The notes under the pieces: model-generated
Databases searched by the model: none
What the model saw: the letters and a program-made list of their open reading frames with translations, nothing else
Told to the model about the DNA's origin: nothing
Assembly (NCBI GenBank): GCA_001899585.1
Contig: MKWE01000027.1
Location: forward strand, 62,001 to 126,000
Length of the DNA: 64,000 nt
Direction of reading: 5' to 3'
Source of the DNA: Rhodospirillales bacterium 70-18
Lineage (GTDB): Bacteria > Pseudomonadota > Alphaproteobacteria > Acetobacterales > Acetobacteraceae
Program-made: the position numbers and the translations under genes
In this document: in pieces, positions 8,570 through 16,853 of the stretch
Position numbering within the stretch: position 1 is the first letter of the stretch
How the letters are laid out: each line of letters starts with the position of its first letter

Positions 8570-10411
8570 TCAGATGATCAGGCCGCGCCGCCGCAGGTCG
8601 GCCACCACCTGGTCGGCCAGGTCCTCGGGCACGAAGCCGACGGTGCGCAGATGGATTTCAGGTGTCTGCGGCGCCTCGTAGGGCGCGTCCACCCCGGTGA
8701 AGTTGCGGATCTGGCCAGACATCGCCTTGGCGTACAGCCCCTTCGGGTCGCGCCGCGCGCATTCCTCCACCGGCGTGTCCACGAACACCTCGATGAACTC
8801 GCCGTCCTCCACCCGTTCGCGCGCCAGCATGCGCTCGGCGCGATAGGGGGAGATGAACGAGACCAGCACGATCAGCCCCGCTTCCACGAACAGGCGCGAC
8901 ACCTCGGCCACCCGGCGGATGTTCTCCACCCGGTCGGCCTCGCTGAAGCCCAGGTCGCGGTTCAGCCCGTGGCGCACGTTGTCGCCGTCCAGGATGATGG
9001 TATGGCGGCCCAGCGTGGCCAGCCGCTTTTCCACCAGGTTGGCGATGGTGGACTTGCCGGCGCCGGACAGGCCGGTGAACCACAGCACCGCCGGCCGCTG
9101 CCCCTTCAGGGCGGCGCGGGCGAACTTGTCCACCTCCTGCTTGTGCCAGTGCACGTCCGACGCGACGCGATCCGCCCCCTCGATCAGCCCGGCGCCCACG
9201 GTGTTGCGGGTGACGCGGTCGATCAGGATGAAGCCGCCCATCTCGCGGTTCACCCGGTACGGCTCGAACGGGATCGGCTGGCTGAGCGCGATGCTCACCC
9301 GCCCGATCTCGTTGAACTTCAACTCGCCGGCCGGCTCCTCCTCCAGCGTGTCCACGTCCAGCCGGTCGGATATCTTGGTGATGGTGGCGGTGACCAGCCG
9401 CGGCCCGATCGCCAGCAGGTAGGAGCGGCCGCGATACAGCGGCTGCTCGTCGAACCAGGACAGCCGGGCGATGATCTCGTTGGCGGTCTCCGGCGCCGGC
9501 ATGCCGGCCAGCACGTCGCCGCGCGAGATGTCGATCTCGGAATCCAGCACCAGCGTCACCGGCGTGCCGGCCTGCGCTTCCGGCAGGTCGCCATCCATGG
9601 TGACGATGCGGCTGACCGTGGCGCTCACCCGCGACATCACGTTGGTGATGCGCATGCCCGGCCGCACGGTCCCGCTGGCCAGTGTGCCGGCGAAGCCGCG
9701 GAAATCCAGGTTCGGGCGGTTCACGTACTGCACCTGCATCCGCAGCGGCGCCTCCGTGGGGGCGGCACGCGGGGCGGCCTGCTCCAGCGCGCGCAGCAGG
9801 GTGGGGCCGGTGTACCACGCCATGTTGTCGCTGGCCGAGATCACGTTGTCGCCGGCCACGGCACAGACCGGGATGGCCGTCACCTCCAACCCGCCGAGCT
9901 TCTCGGCGAAGGCCGTGAAGCCGGTCACGATACCGTCGAACACCGCCTGATCGAAGCCCATCAGGTCCATCTTGTTCACCGCCAGCACCACCTGCCGGAT
10001 GCCCAGCAGCGAGGCGATGGTGGCGTGCCGGCGGGTCTGCACCAGCAGGCCTTTGCGCGCGTCCACCAGCAGCACCGCGAGGTCGGCGGTGGAGGCGCCG
10101 GTCACCATGTTGCGGGTGTACTGCTCGTGCCCCGGCGTGTCGGCCAGGATGAAGCGGCGCTTCTCGGTCTCGAAATAGCGGTAGGCGACATCGATGGTGA
10201 TGCCCTGCTCGCGCTCGGCGGCCAGGCCGTCCACCAGCAGTGCGTAGTCGATGCCGCCCTTCACGGTGCCGTAGCGGCGGCTGTCGCGCTCCAGCGCGCG
10301 CTGCACGTCGTCGGGGATGCGGCCGCATTCGAACAGCATGCGCCCGATCAGGGTGGATTTGCCGTCGTCCACGCTGCCGCAGGTGAGCACCCGCAGGATC
10401 GAATCCGGCAT
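8570..10411 (-). CDS. cysNC: Bifunctional sulfate adenylyltransferase subunit 1 / adenylylsulfate kinase
   Basis: 613-residue fusion. The N-terminal part is CysN, the GTPase subunit that drives ATP sulfurylase: GSVDDGKST (residues 12-20), ADTPGHEQY near 90 and NKMDLM near 145, followed by EF-Tu-like beta-barrels. The C-terminal part from about residue 440 is APS kinase (CysC), with Walker A GLSGAGKST near 446-454 and the block DGDNVRHGLNRDLGFS. Together with CysD it converts sulfate to APS and PAPS for reductive assimilation or sulfation. Its ATG overlaps the cysD stop by one base (TGATG). No cysH or sulfite reductase gene is in the window. Confidence 0.97.
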   Translation of the reverse strand: MPDSILRVLTCGSVDDGKSTLIGRMLFECGRIPDDVQRALERDSRRYGTVKGGIDYALLVDGLAAEREQGITIDVAYRYFETEKRRFILADTPGHEQYTRNMVTGASTADLAVLLVDARKGLLVQTRRHATIASLLGIRQVVLAVNKMDLMGFDQAVFDGIVTGFTAFAEKLGGLEVTAIPVCAVAGDNVISASDNMAWYTGPTLLRALEQAAPRAAPTEAPLRMQVQYVNRPNLDFRGFAGTLASGTVRPGMRITNVMSRVSATVSRIVTMDGDLPEAQAGTPVTLVLDSEIDISRGDVLAGMPAPETANEIIARLSWFDEQPLYRGRSYLLAIGPRLVTATITKISDRLDVDTLEEEPAGELKFNEIGRVSIALSQPIPFEPYRVNREMGGFILIDRVTRNTVGAGLIEGADRVASDVHWHKQEVDKFARAALKGQRPAVLWFTGLSGAGKSTIANLVEKRLATLGRHTIILDGDNVRHGLNRDLGFSEADRVENIRRVAEVSRLFVEAGLIVLVSFISPYRAERMLARERVEDGEFIEVFVDTPVEECARRDPKGLYAKAMSGQIRNFTGVDAPYEAPQTPEIHLRTVGFVPEDLADQVVADLRRRGLII

Positions 10412-11370
10412 CAGAAATACCCCTCGCGCTTCTTTTTCTCCATCGAGGCTTCCTGGTCGTTGTCGATCATCCGGCCGGCGCGCTCGGACTCGCGGGTGGT
10501 GTACATCTCGGCGACGATGTCGGCGATGCTGGCGGCCGGGGACTGCACGGCGGCGCTGTAGGGGTAGCAGCCGAGCGAGCGGAAGCGCACCAGCCGGTCC
10601 ACCGGCACCTCGCCCGGGCGGAAGCGGAAACGCTCGTCATCCACCACCAGCAGCATGCCGTCGCGCTCCACGGTGGGGCGCATGGCGGCGAAATACAGCG
10701 GCACCACGTCGATTTTCTCGTACTGGATGTAGGTCCACACATCCAGCTCGGTCCAGTTGGACAGCGGGAACACCCGCAGCGTCTCGCCGGCGGCGAGCTG
10801 GCCGTTGTACAGGTTCCACAGCTCCGGCCGCTGCCGCTTGGGGTCCCAGGTATGGCCCGGGCCGCGCACCGAGAACACCCGCTCCTTGGCGCGGGAGCGT
10901 TCCTCGTCGCGCCGGGCGCCGCCGATCGCGGCGTCGTAGCCGCCCTCGGTCAGCGCCTGCTTCAGCGCGTCGGTCTTCATGATCTGGTTGTAGAGAACGC
11001 TGTCGTTGTCGAACGGGTTGATGTTGCGGCGGATGCCCTCGGGGTTGGTGTGCACCCGCAGGTCCAGCCCCAGCTCGCGCGCGGTGTTGTCGCGGAAGGC
11101 GATCATGTCGCGGAACTTCCACAGCGTGTCGATATGCTGCAGCGGGAACGGCAGGCGGCCGGGGTAGAACGCCTTGCGCGCCAGGTGCAGCAGCACCGTA
11201 GAATCCTTGCCGATGGAATAGAGCATCACCGGCGCGCGGGCCTGGCCGGCCACCTCGCGCATGATGTGGATGCTCTCGGCTTCGAGGGCCTTCAGGTGCG
11301 CCGGCATGGCCGGGGCATCGGCGACCGGCGGAACTGCGGTCGCGTCGGCAGGCGAGGGGGCAGGCACCAT
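10411..11370 (-). CDS. cysD: Sulfate adenylyltransferase subunit 2
   Basis: 319-residue catalytic subunit of ATP sulfurylase, which forms APS from sulfate and ATP. The PP-loop is SIGKDST in the block [21 protein letters not shown]. Further family blocks are [30 protein letters not shown] and [12 protein letters not shown]. The C-terminus KKKREGYF is typical. The ATG at 11370 gives a 21-residue Ala/Pro-rich extension ahead of [14 protein letters not shown]; a start at 11307 would match shorter relatives, but only 11370 has a GGGA sequence at a usable distance. It is the first gene of the cysD-cysNC operon. Confidence 0.96.
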   Translation of the reverse strand: MVPAPSPADATAVPPVADAPAMPAHLKALEAESIHIMREVAGQARAPVMLYSIGKDSTVLLHLARKAFYPGRLPFPLQHIDTLWKFRDMIAFRDNTARELGLDLRVHTNPEGIRRNINPFDNDSVLYNQIMKTDALKQALTEGGYDAAIGGARRDEERSRAKERVFSVRGPGHTWDPKRQRPELWNLYNGQLAAGETLRVFPLSNWTELDVWTYIQYEKIDVVPLYFAAMRPTVERDGMLLVVDDERFRFRPGEVPVDRLVRFRSLGCYPYSAAVQSPAASIADIVAEMYTTRESERAGRMIDNDQEASMEKKKREGYF

Positions 11371-11547
11371 GGTTGCAGGGTCCCGTTGACGTGATGGGCT
11401 AATAGGATTCGGCGGGTACGTTGCCGCATCGGCGTGCGTCGGGGCGTTCCATGCTCGGCGTCAGGCTCCCGTCCAGTGGCACAGAGGGGGTTCGCCCGTT
11501 CCGGCGTTCCGACGACGCTCCATGGCGGATAGTTGGTTTCATGTCCA

Positions 11548-11578
11548 GTCCAAGGAGGACAAAACCCCCCTTGCGGAC
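11548..11578. terminator. Stem-loop between the glycosyltransferase and cysD
   Basis: GTCCAAGGAGG (11548-11558) can pair with CCCCCTT-GC-GGAC (11566-11578) with one G-T pair and a two-base bulge. It lies just after the 3' end of the minus-strand glycosyltransferase gene. There is no T-run. The rest of 11371-11604 shows no gene or motif that I recognise. Confidence 0.3.
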
Positions 11579-11604
11579 CATCACATCGCTGGTATGGCGG
11601 CCGT

Positions 11605-12474
11605 CTAGGCCGCCCTGCGCCGCTCCGGCCGGGCCAGCGCCCGGGCCCGGAACATGGCCGCCAGCCGGTTGTAGAGGGCGACCGGCCTGAGCGCCACGAA
11701 ATGCGCGAAGGTCGGCGACAGCCGCCGGAAGCCGGTCGGGATGTAGCGCACGCCGAACAGGTAGCCGGTCGGCTTGTAGAGCACCGAGCGATCCACATCC
11801 GGTTTGAACGAACAGCCGAGGGCGTGATAGGTCGTCACCATCCAGGAATTGTTCGAGTGCGGGTCGTTGGCCATCGGCGTCATGTGGCACTTGCCCATGT
11901 ACACGCCGAAGAACAGCTCGTCGGACAGTTTGCGGGTGCCGTTGTTGATGGACACCGGCAGGAATCTCTTCCGTTCCAGGTAAAACTTGTTGATCCCGGC
12001 AAAAAATTCCCGCGATTGCTCGGACTTGTCGAAATAGAACACGCCGGAGTTCATCTGGACAATGTAGTCCGCGCCCTCCTGTTTCATCAGGTCCGGGATC
12101 TGGTACCCTTTCCACTCCCCGGTCGTGATCTTCTCGCCGGTGATGGAGAAATGTCGGCCCGCCGATTTTTCCCAGTACAGGTCGATGTCGCGCTTTACCA
12201 TCAGGCAATCGGCATCGACGAACATCGTCTCGTCGTATGGCGACAGGTCGAACAGCTTTATCTTGGTCATCACCGTCGGATATTCAGGGTCTGGCGCCAG
12301 TTGCACGTAATCATCGAACAGCGGCGCCAGTTCGGACGGTATGGCGAGGCCGGCATCGTGCACCAGGCAGATCGCGCGGGCCGGGTCCATCACCCGGATC
12401 GAGGCTGCCAGGTTCGCCGCCATCTCGACGAATTTCAACGGCCCCGTCGCGACGATTATGTAACCCTGAGTCAT
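11605..12474 (-). CDS. Putative GT-A glycosyltransferase with DAD motif
   Basis: 289-residue protein resembling nucleotide-sugar glycosyltransferases of the GT8-like type. An N-terminal segment GYIIVATGPLKFVEMAANLA starts a Rossmann-like domain. The DxD metal/nucleotide motif is MFVDADCLM near residue 90. QMNSGVFYFD near 150 and SDELFFGVYM near 200 match the acceptor-side blocks of such enzymes. The ATG at 12474 was preferred to an upstream TTG (12495); AAAGG lies about 10 bases before it. Codon use is clearly less GC-biased than in the neighbours (many AAA, TTT, ATC, AAT codons), which suggests horizontal acquisition. No other sugar-biosynthesis gene adjoins it. Donor and acceptor are unknown. 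Confidence 0.7.
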   Translation of the reverse strand: MTQGYIIVATGPLKFVEMAANLAASIRVMDPARAICLVHDAGLAIPSELAPLFDDYVQLAPDPEYPTVMTKIKLFDLSPYDETMFVDADCLMVKRDIDLYWEKSAGRHFSITGEKITTGEWKGYQIPDLMKQEGADYIVQMNSGVFYFDKSEQSREFFAGINKFYLERKRFLPVSINNGTRKLSDELFFGVYMGKCHMTPMANDPHSNNSWMVTTYHALGCSFKPDVDRSVLYKPTGYLFGVRYIPTGFRRLSPTFAHFVALRPVALYNRLAAMFRARALARPERRRAA

Positions 12475-12507
12475 CTCGTCGACCTTTGCCTGCAACCAAC
12501 GTCAGCC

Positions 12508-12540
12508 GGGGGGCCTGGATCGTCGCGATCCAGGCCCCCC
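12508..12540. terminator. Perfect 15-bp stem-loop downstream of the transglutaminase operon
   Basis: The arm GGGGGGCCTGGATCG (12508-12522) pairs perfectly with 12526-12540 across a three-base loop. It lies 78 bases beyond the stop of the transglutaminase gene (minus strand) and before the glycosyltransferase start. It is a strong hairpin and probably ends the three-gene operon. No T-run follows, so Rho-independent termination is not certain. Confidence 0.6.
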
Positions 12541-12617
12541 GCCCGCCAGGGGCGACCCATCCCTCACGCACCGACGTTTACCGCATTTCTGCCGCAATCC
12601 AAACCATCGCGTTGATG

Positions 12618-13427
12618 CTACTGCCCGGCCAGCCGCACCGCCACGTCCACGCACAGATGCTCCGCCCCCGTCCCCCGCCGCACCCCGCGGATCGGCGCGG
12701 CCGAGGCGGCGTCCAGGCCTACGGCCAGGCGCACGTAGCGGTCGGTCGGGCACAGGCAGTTGGCGGCGTCGAAGCCCACCCAGCCCAGTTCCTCCACCCA
12801 GGCCTCCGCCCAGGCATGGTGCGCCACGCTGGCCTCCGCCTCGTCGCCTTCCAGCAGCAGGTAGCCGGTGACGTAGCGTGCCGGCATGCCCAGCGCGCGG
12901 GCGGCGGCGATCATGATGTGGGCATGGTCCTGGCACACCCCGCGCCCATCGGCGAAGGCCGCCGCCGCGGTGGTCTGCTGCGTGGTGGCGTCCACCACAT
13001 AGGCCACGCGCCCGTGCACCGCGCCCATCAGCGCATGCAGCGTGCTCAGCCGGTCGGGGGCCGCCACCTCCCGCGCCAGGGCGGTGATCGCGGCGCTGGG
13101 GGTGCTGGCCGGGGTGGCGCGGCGATACACCGCCGGCGTGGCCGCCTCGCCGGTGCGCCCGGCCACGCCGCCGGTATCGGTGGTCTCCACCACGCCATTG
13201 GCCACCACCTGGAACGTCTCGCCGCCGCCGCGGCTGGCGACCACCTGCACCAGGTTGCCGAAGGCGTCGGTATAGCTGGCCGCAGTGTCCATGCCGGGGG
13301 CGGTGATCCGCCACGACAGCACCGCCTGCCCCGGCCCGATCGGCGGCGTCAGTCGCAGCGCCTGCACCGCGTGCACCAGCGCGCCGTCGTAGCGATAGGT
13401 GGTGGCATGAGAGATGGCGATGCGCAT
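12618..13427 (-). CDS. Transglutaminase-like protein of the ATP-grasp/alpha-E operon
   Basis: 269-residue protein with an N-terminal beta domain opening MRIAISHATTYRY and a transglutaminase/protease-like core. The catalytic triad is visible: Cys in GVCQDHAH near 160, His in SVAHHAWAEAW near 206, and Asp in GWVGFDAANC near 221. Family members are thought to form or cleave amide bonds; the substrate is unknown. It is the last gene of a three-gene minus-strand operon with the alpha-E and circularly permuted ATP-grasp proteins, an arrangement widely conserved in bacteria. The start at 13427 was chosen because MRIxIxHxTxYxY is the family N-terminus. No signal peptide is present, so the protein is cytoplasmic. 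Confidence 0.9.
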   Translation of the reverse strand: MRIAISHATTYRYDGALVHAVQALRLTPPIGPGQAVLSWRITAPGMDTAASYTDAFGNLVQVVASRGGGETFQVVANGVVETTDTGGVAGRTGEAATPAVYRRATPASTPSAAITALAREVAAPDRLSTLHALMGAVHGRVAYVVDATTQQTTAAAAFADGRGVCQDHAHIMIAAARALGMPARYVTGYLLLEGDEAEASVAHHAWAEAWVEELGWVGFDAANCLCPTDRYVRLAVGLDAASAAPIRGVRRGTGAEHLCVDVAVRLAGQ

Positions 13428-13453
13428 GGCACGTCCCGGGCGGAGCGGAAGGC

Positions 13454-14398
13454 TCAGTTGAAATGGTAGTCGGCGGCGATGCGGTCCGACAGCGCGATCT
13501 GCCGGGCCAGGAAGTCGGCCAGGTATTCGTGCAGCCCGGCGCGGAATATCGCCGGCATGTCGGCCGTCGCCAGGTCGGCGAACATCGCCGCCGCCAGCGC
13601 CAGGCTCTCCGCCCCGCCGCCGGTCATCGCCGCCAGCCCGTGCAGCGAGGCGGCGATCCAGTCCGCGCAGAAGCGCAGGGAGCGCGGCATCTCCGGGCGC
13701 AGCATCAGGAATTCCGCCACCCGCCCGGGGCGGTAGCTGTCTTTGTAGAAATGCCGGTAAGACCGGTGGGCCGCCACCGAACGCAGCACCATTTCCCACT
13801 GGTAATGGTTGCGTTCGCCGCCCACTGCCTCGTTGCTGGGCAGCAGGATGGTGTATTTCAGGTCAAGGATGCGCGCGGTGTTGTCGCCCCGCTCCAGAAA
13901 GGCGCCGAGCTGGCTGAAATGATAGCCCTCGTCGCGCAGCAGCGAGCCGAGCATGGCGCCGCGGAACAGTGCCGCGCGCTGGCGCACCCAGTCCAGCAGT
14001 TCCGGCAGCTTGCCCGGCCCCAGATCGGCCGGCCGGATGGCCGAGAACTCGTTCCAGGTGGAATTCAGCGCCTCCCACATTTCGCGCGTCAGCGCGGTAC
14101 GCACGGAGCGGCCGTTGTTGCGCGCCGTCTCCAGGCAGCAATGCACGGAGGAGGGGTGCTCGCGGTCGAACAGCAGGAAATGCTGCACCGCCTGCGCGCT
14201 CACCGGCTGCTGCCGGGCGGCGAAGGCCGGCATGCAGCCGGCCGCGATCAGCGTCGCCTCCCAGTCGTCGCGGTGCCCGGCGCCCACGTCGGGCACCAGC
14301 GAGCCGCGATAGCCCACCTCGATCAGCCGGGCGATATTCTCCGCCCGCTCCATGTAGCGCGACATCCAGTACAGGCTGGCGGCGGTGCGTCCGAGCAT
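13454..14398 (-). CDS. Alpha-E domain protein
   Basis: 314-residue all-helical protein of the alpha-E family. It opens MLGRTAASLYWMSRYMERAENIARL, whose YWMxRYxERAEN block is diagnostic. Blocks FxRGDNTARILDLKY (here FLERGDNTARILDLKY) and PRSLRFC near the C-terminus also match. Function is unknown. Members always occur with the circularly permuted ATP-grasp protein and usually with a transglutaminase-like protein, as here, and are proposed to take part in making or attaching a peptide. It lies 18 bases after the ATP-grasp gene and 26 bases before the transglutaminase gene. Confidence 0.9.
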   Translation of the reverse strand: MLGRTAASLYWMSRYMERAENIARLIEVGYRGSLVPDVGAGHRDDWEATLIAAGCMPAFAARQQPVSAQAVQHFLLFDREHPSSVHCCLETARNNGRSVRTALTREMWEALNSTWNEFSAIRPADLGPGKLPELLDWVRQRAALFRGAMLGSLLRDEGYHFSQLGAFLERGDNTARILDLKYTILLPSNEAVGGERNHYQWEMVLRSVAAHRSYRHFYKDSYRPGRVAEFLMLRPEMPRSLRFCADWIAASLHGLAAMTGGGAESLALAAAMFADLATADMPAIFRAGLHEYLADFLARQIALSDRIAADYHFN

Positions 14399-14416
14399 CT
14401 CAGTTCTCCTGCACCC

Positions 14417-15865
14417 TTAATCCTCCAAAACCCAGGTATCCTTGGTTCCGCCGCCCTGGCTGGAATTGACCACCAGCGAGCCCTTCTTCAGCGCCACCCG
14501 CGTCAGCCCCCCCGGCGTCACCCGGATACGGTCGCCCACCAGCACGAAGGGCCGCAGATCGACATGGCGCGGCGACACGCCGGAGGCCGCGAAGGCCGGG
14601 CAGGTGGACAGCGCCAGGGTCGGTTGGGCGATGTAGTTGGCGGGCCGGGCGCGGATGCGGGCGGCGAACTCCCCCCGCTGCTGGCGGGTGGAGCGCGGGC
14701 CGATCAGCATGCCGTAGCCGCCGGAGCCATGCACTTCCTTCACCACCAGCTCGGCCAGGTGCTCCAGCACATAGGCGCAGGCGTCGGGCTCGGCGCAGCG
14801 CCAGGTGTGCACATTGTTCAGGATCGGCTTCTCGCCGGTGTAGAACGAAATGATTTCAGGCACATAGGCATATATCGCCTTGTCGTCGGCAATGCCGGTG
14901 CCGGGGGCGTTCACGATCGTCACCCGCCCGGCGCGATACAGGTCGAACAGCCCGGGAACGCCCAGCACCGAATCGGGGCGGAAGTTCAGCGGGTCCAGGA
15001 AGGCGTCGTCGACCCGGCGGTACAGCACGTCCACCCGCTCGCGCCCGCGGATGGTGCGCATCCACAGGCTGCCGTCCTCCACCACCAGGTCGCTGCCCTG
15101 CACCAGCTCCACGCCCATCTGGTCGGCCAGGAAGGCGTGCTCGAAAAACGCCGAGTTGTAGATGCCGGGGGTCAGCACGGCGATCATCGGGTCGCCCTCG
15201 CAGCCGGCGGGGGCCACGCTCTCCAGCGTCTGGCGGAGCAATTCGGGGTAGCGTTCCACCGGCGCCACCCGGTGGGCGGCGAACAACTCGGGGAACAGGT
15301 GCATCATCGCCTCGCGGTTCTCCAGCATGTAGGAGACGCCCGAGGGGGTGCGCAGATTATCCTCCAGCACGAAGAACCCGTCATCGGCGGTGCGCACGAT
15401 GTCGGTGCCGATGATATGGGCATACACCCGGCGCGGCGGGTCGAACCCCATCATTTCCGGCAGGAAGGCGGCGTTGCCGTTCACCATCTCGGCCGGCACC
15501 CGCCCGGCGCGCAGGATCTCCTGGCGGTGGTAGATGTCGTACAAAAAGGCGTTCAGCGCCCGCACCCGCTGCTCGATGCCGCGTTCCAGGAAGCGCCATT
15601 CGGCTGCCGAGATGATGCGCGGAATGAGGTCGAACGGGATCAGCCGCTCATTGGCCTCCTCGGCGCCATACACGGCGAAGGTGATGCCCAGCCGGCGGAA
15701 GATCGCATCCGCCTCCTGCTGTTTGGTGCGGATGCCGCCGGGGCTCTGCCGCGACAGCCAGTCCATCAGGGCGCGATAGGCCGGGCGGGCCTCGCCGTCG
15801 GGCACCAGCATCTCGTCGAAGAATGCCGGATTGCCGTCGGACGAATATGCCTGTTTCTTGAGCAC
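14417..15865 (-). CDS. Circularly permuted ATP-grasp protein (type 2)
   Basis: 482-residue protein of the circularly permuted ATP-grasp group, predicted to catalyse ATP-dependent carboxylate-amine ligation. Family blocks: RxxGITFAVY near 65, FDLIPRII, EWRxLExGxxQR near 95, RGRERVDVLYRRVDDxFLDP near 260, and the C-terminal KxGSLVVNSSQGGG near 470. The nucleotide-binding block KEVHGSGGYGMLIGP lies near 375. A GTG start at 15865 follows GGGGA at about nine bases; no ATG fits. It is the first gene of the operon with alpha-E and transglutaminase-like proteins. The product of the system is not known. Confidence 0.9.
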   Translation of the reverse strand: MLKKQAYSSDGNPAFFDEMLVPDGEARPAYRALMDWLSRQSPGGIRTKQQEADAIFRRLGITFAVYGAEEANERLIPFDLIPRIISAAEWRFLERGIEQRVRALNAFLYDIYHRQEILRAGRVPAEMVNGNAAFLPEMMGFDPPRRVYAHIIGTDIVRTADDGFFVLEDNLRTPSGVSYMLENREAMMHLFPELFAAHRVAPVERYPELLRQTLESVAPAGCEGDPMIAVLTPGIYNSAFFEHAFLADQMGVELVQGSDLVVEDGSLWMRTIRGRERVDVLYRRVDDAFLDPLNFRPDSVLGVPGLFDLYRAGRVTIVNAPGTGIADDKAIYAYVPEIISFYTGEKPILNNVHTWRCAEPDACAYVLEHLAELVVKEVHGSGGYGMLIGPRSTRQQRGEFAARIRARPANYIAQPTLALSTCPAFAASGVSPRHVDLRPFVLVGDRIRVTPGGLTRVALKKGSLVVNSSQGGGTKDTWVLED

Positions 15866-15938
15866 CGATCAGCGTCCCCATGTGATGTCCCGGCCAGCAA
15901 CCCTGTCGATGATATTGGAAAGCAATATATGTGCCGGA

Positions 15939-16853
15939 TCAACGGCATCCTTCGGCATGCGCCGCCAGATAGGCCAGCACGGCCGCGCGGATCGGCGGCA
16001 GGCTCTTGTAGGTGGCCATCGCCTCGGGCAGCGCGCGCACCGCGTCCAGCAGGTCGGCGGCCACCGCCGGCCGGGCGGCGATGCGCGCCAGCGGGTAGCG
16101 GTGGATGCGGATGCCGAACAGCACCGCGCCGCTGGCCGGCAACAGGCTGAGCGTCTGCCGCTCCACCCGCAGAAACACCGTCTCCCCGGCATTCTCCGCC
16201 GTCACCAGGGCGTTGTGCGCCCGCCGCCCATGCCCGCCGGGCTGGAACAGCGCCGCGTCGTCCACCAGCGACCAGTTCAGCCGCTCCACCAGCCGCCCCG
16301 GCTTCAGCGTGGCCAGCAGCCGGTCCACCGGGCGGGACAGCCGGTCGGCATACAGCGGCACCGGGCCGTGGATGGCGGCCAGCGGCCGGCCCAGCTTCTC
16401 GGCCAGGTTCCAGCGGCTGGGAAAGCACAGCACCGCCGCCGTCAGCACCGGCCCCTCGGGGCCGGGCTGCAACAGGCACAGATCCTCCTGCACCAGCCGC
16501 CCGGCCACTTCCAGCGGATCGCGCGGCGGCTCGGCCAGATTCCATGTTTCGCCGGTGATATAGTTATGCAGCATAACACCGTCGCGGGCGAACCAGTCGG
16601 AAAAGCGGCGCGGCAGCAGCTCGCCCAGCAGCGCCAGCACCTCCGCCCGCGCGGCATCGCTCTCCGGCAGGGCGGCGAACACCGCCGCGCGGTTGCCGTC
16701 GAGCAGCGCCCGCCGCTCCGCCAGTTCGGCAGGGTAGCAGGCATCCAGCTCGATCAGCGCGTCCGGCTCGCGGGCGATCAGCCCCATGGCCATGCGGAAC
16801 GGCCCGGGGTCGAACGAGAGATGGACGGTCTCCTCCGGCAGCGGGCGCATCAT
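15939..16853 (-). CDS. DUF3445 (heme-dependent oxidative N-demethylase-like) protein
   Basis: 304-residue protein of the DUF3445 family. Recognisable blocks are FDPGPFRMAMGL near 15, DDL-type EDLCLLQP, CFPSRWNLAEKLGRPLAAIHGPVP and the C-terminal RxERQTLxxLPxSGAVLFGIRIH. Related proteins are described as heme-dependent oxidative N-demethylases or as partners of dimethylamine monooxygenase; the substrate here is unknown. Its first ATG (16853) overlaps the stop of the ureohydrolase gene (ATGA), so translation is coupled. That context suggests a shared pathway for an N-methylated or guanidino compound, which is inference. Confidence 0.8.
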   Translation of the reverse strand: MMRPLPEETVHLSFDPGPFRMAMGLIAREPDALIELDACYPAELAERRALLDGNRAAVFAALPESDAARAEVLALLGELLPRRFSDWFARDGVMLHNYITGETWNLAEPPRDPLEVAGRLVQEDLCLLQPGPEGPVLTAAVLCFPSRWNLAEKLGRPLAAIHGPVPLYADRLSRPVDRLLATLKPGRLVERLNWSLVDDAALFQPGGHGRRAHNALVTAENAGETVFLRVERQTLSLLPASGAVLFGIRIHRYPLARIAARPAVAADLLDAVRALPEAMATYKSLPPIRAAVLAYLAAHAEGCR

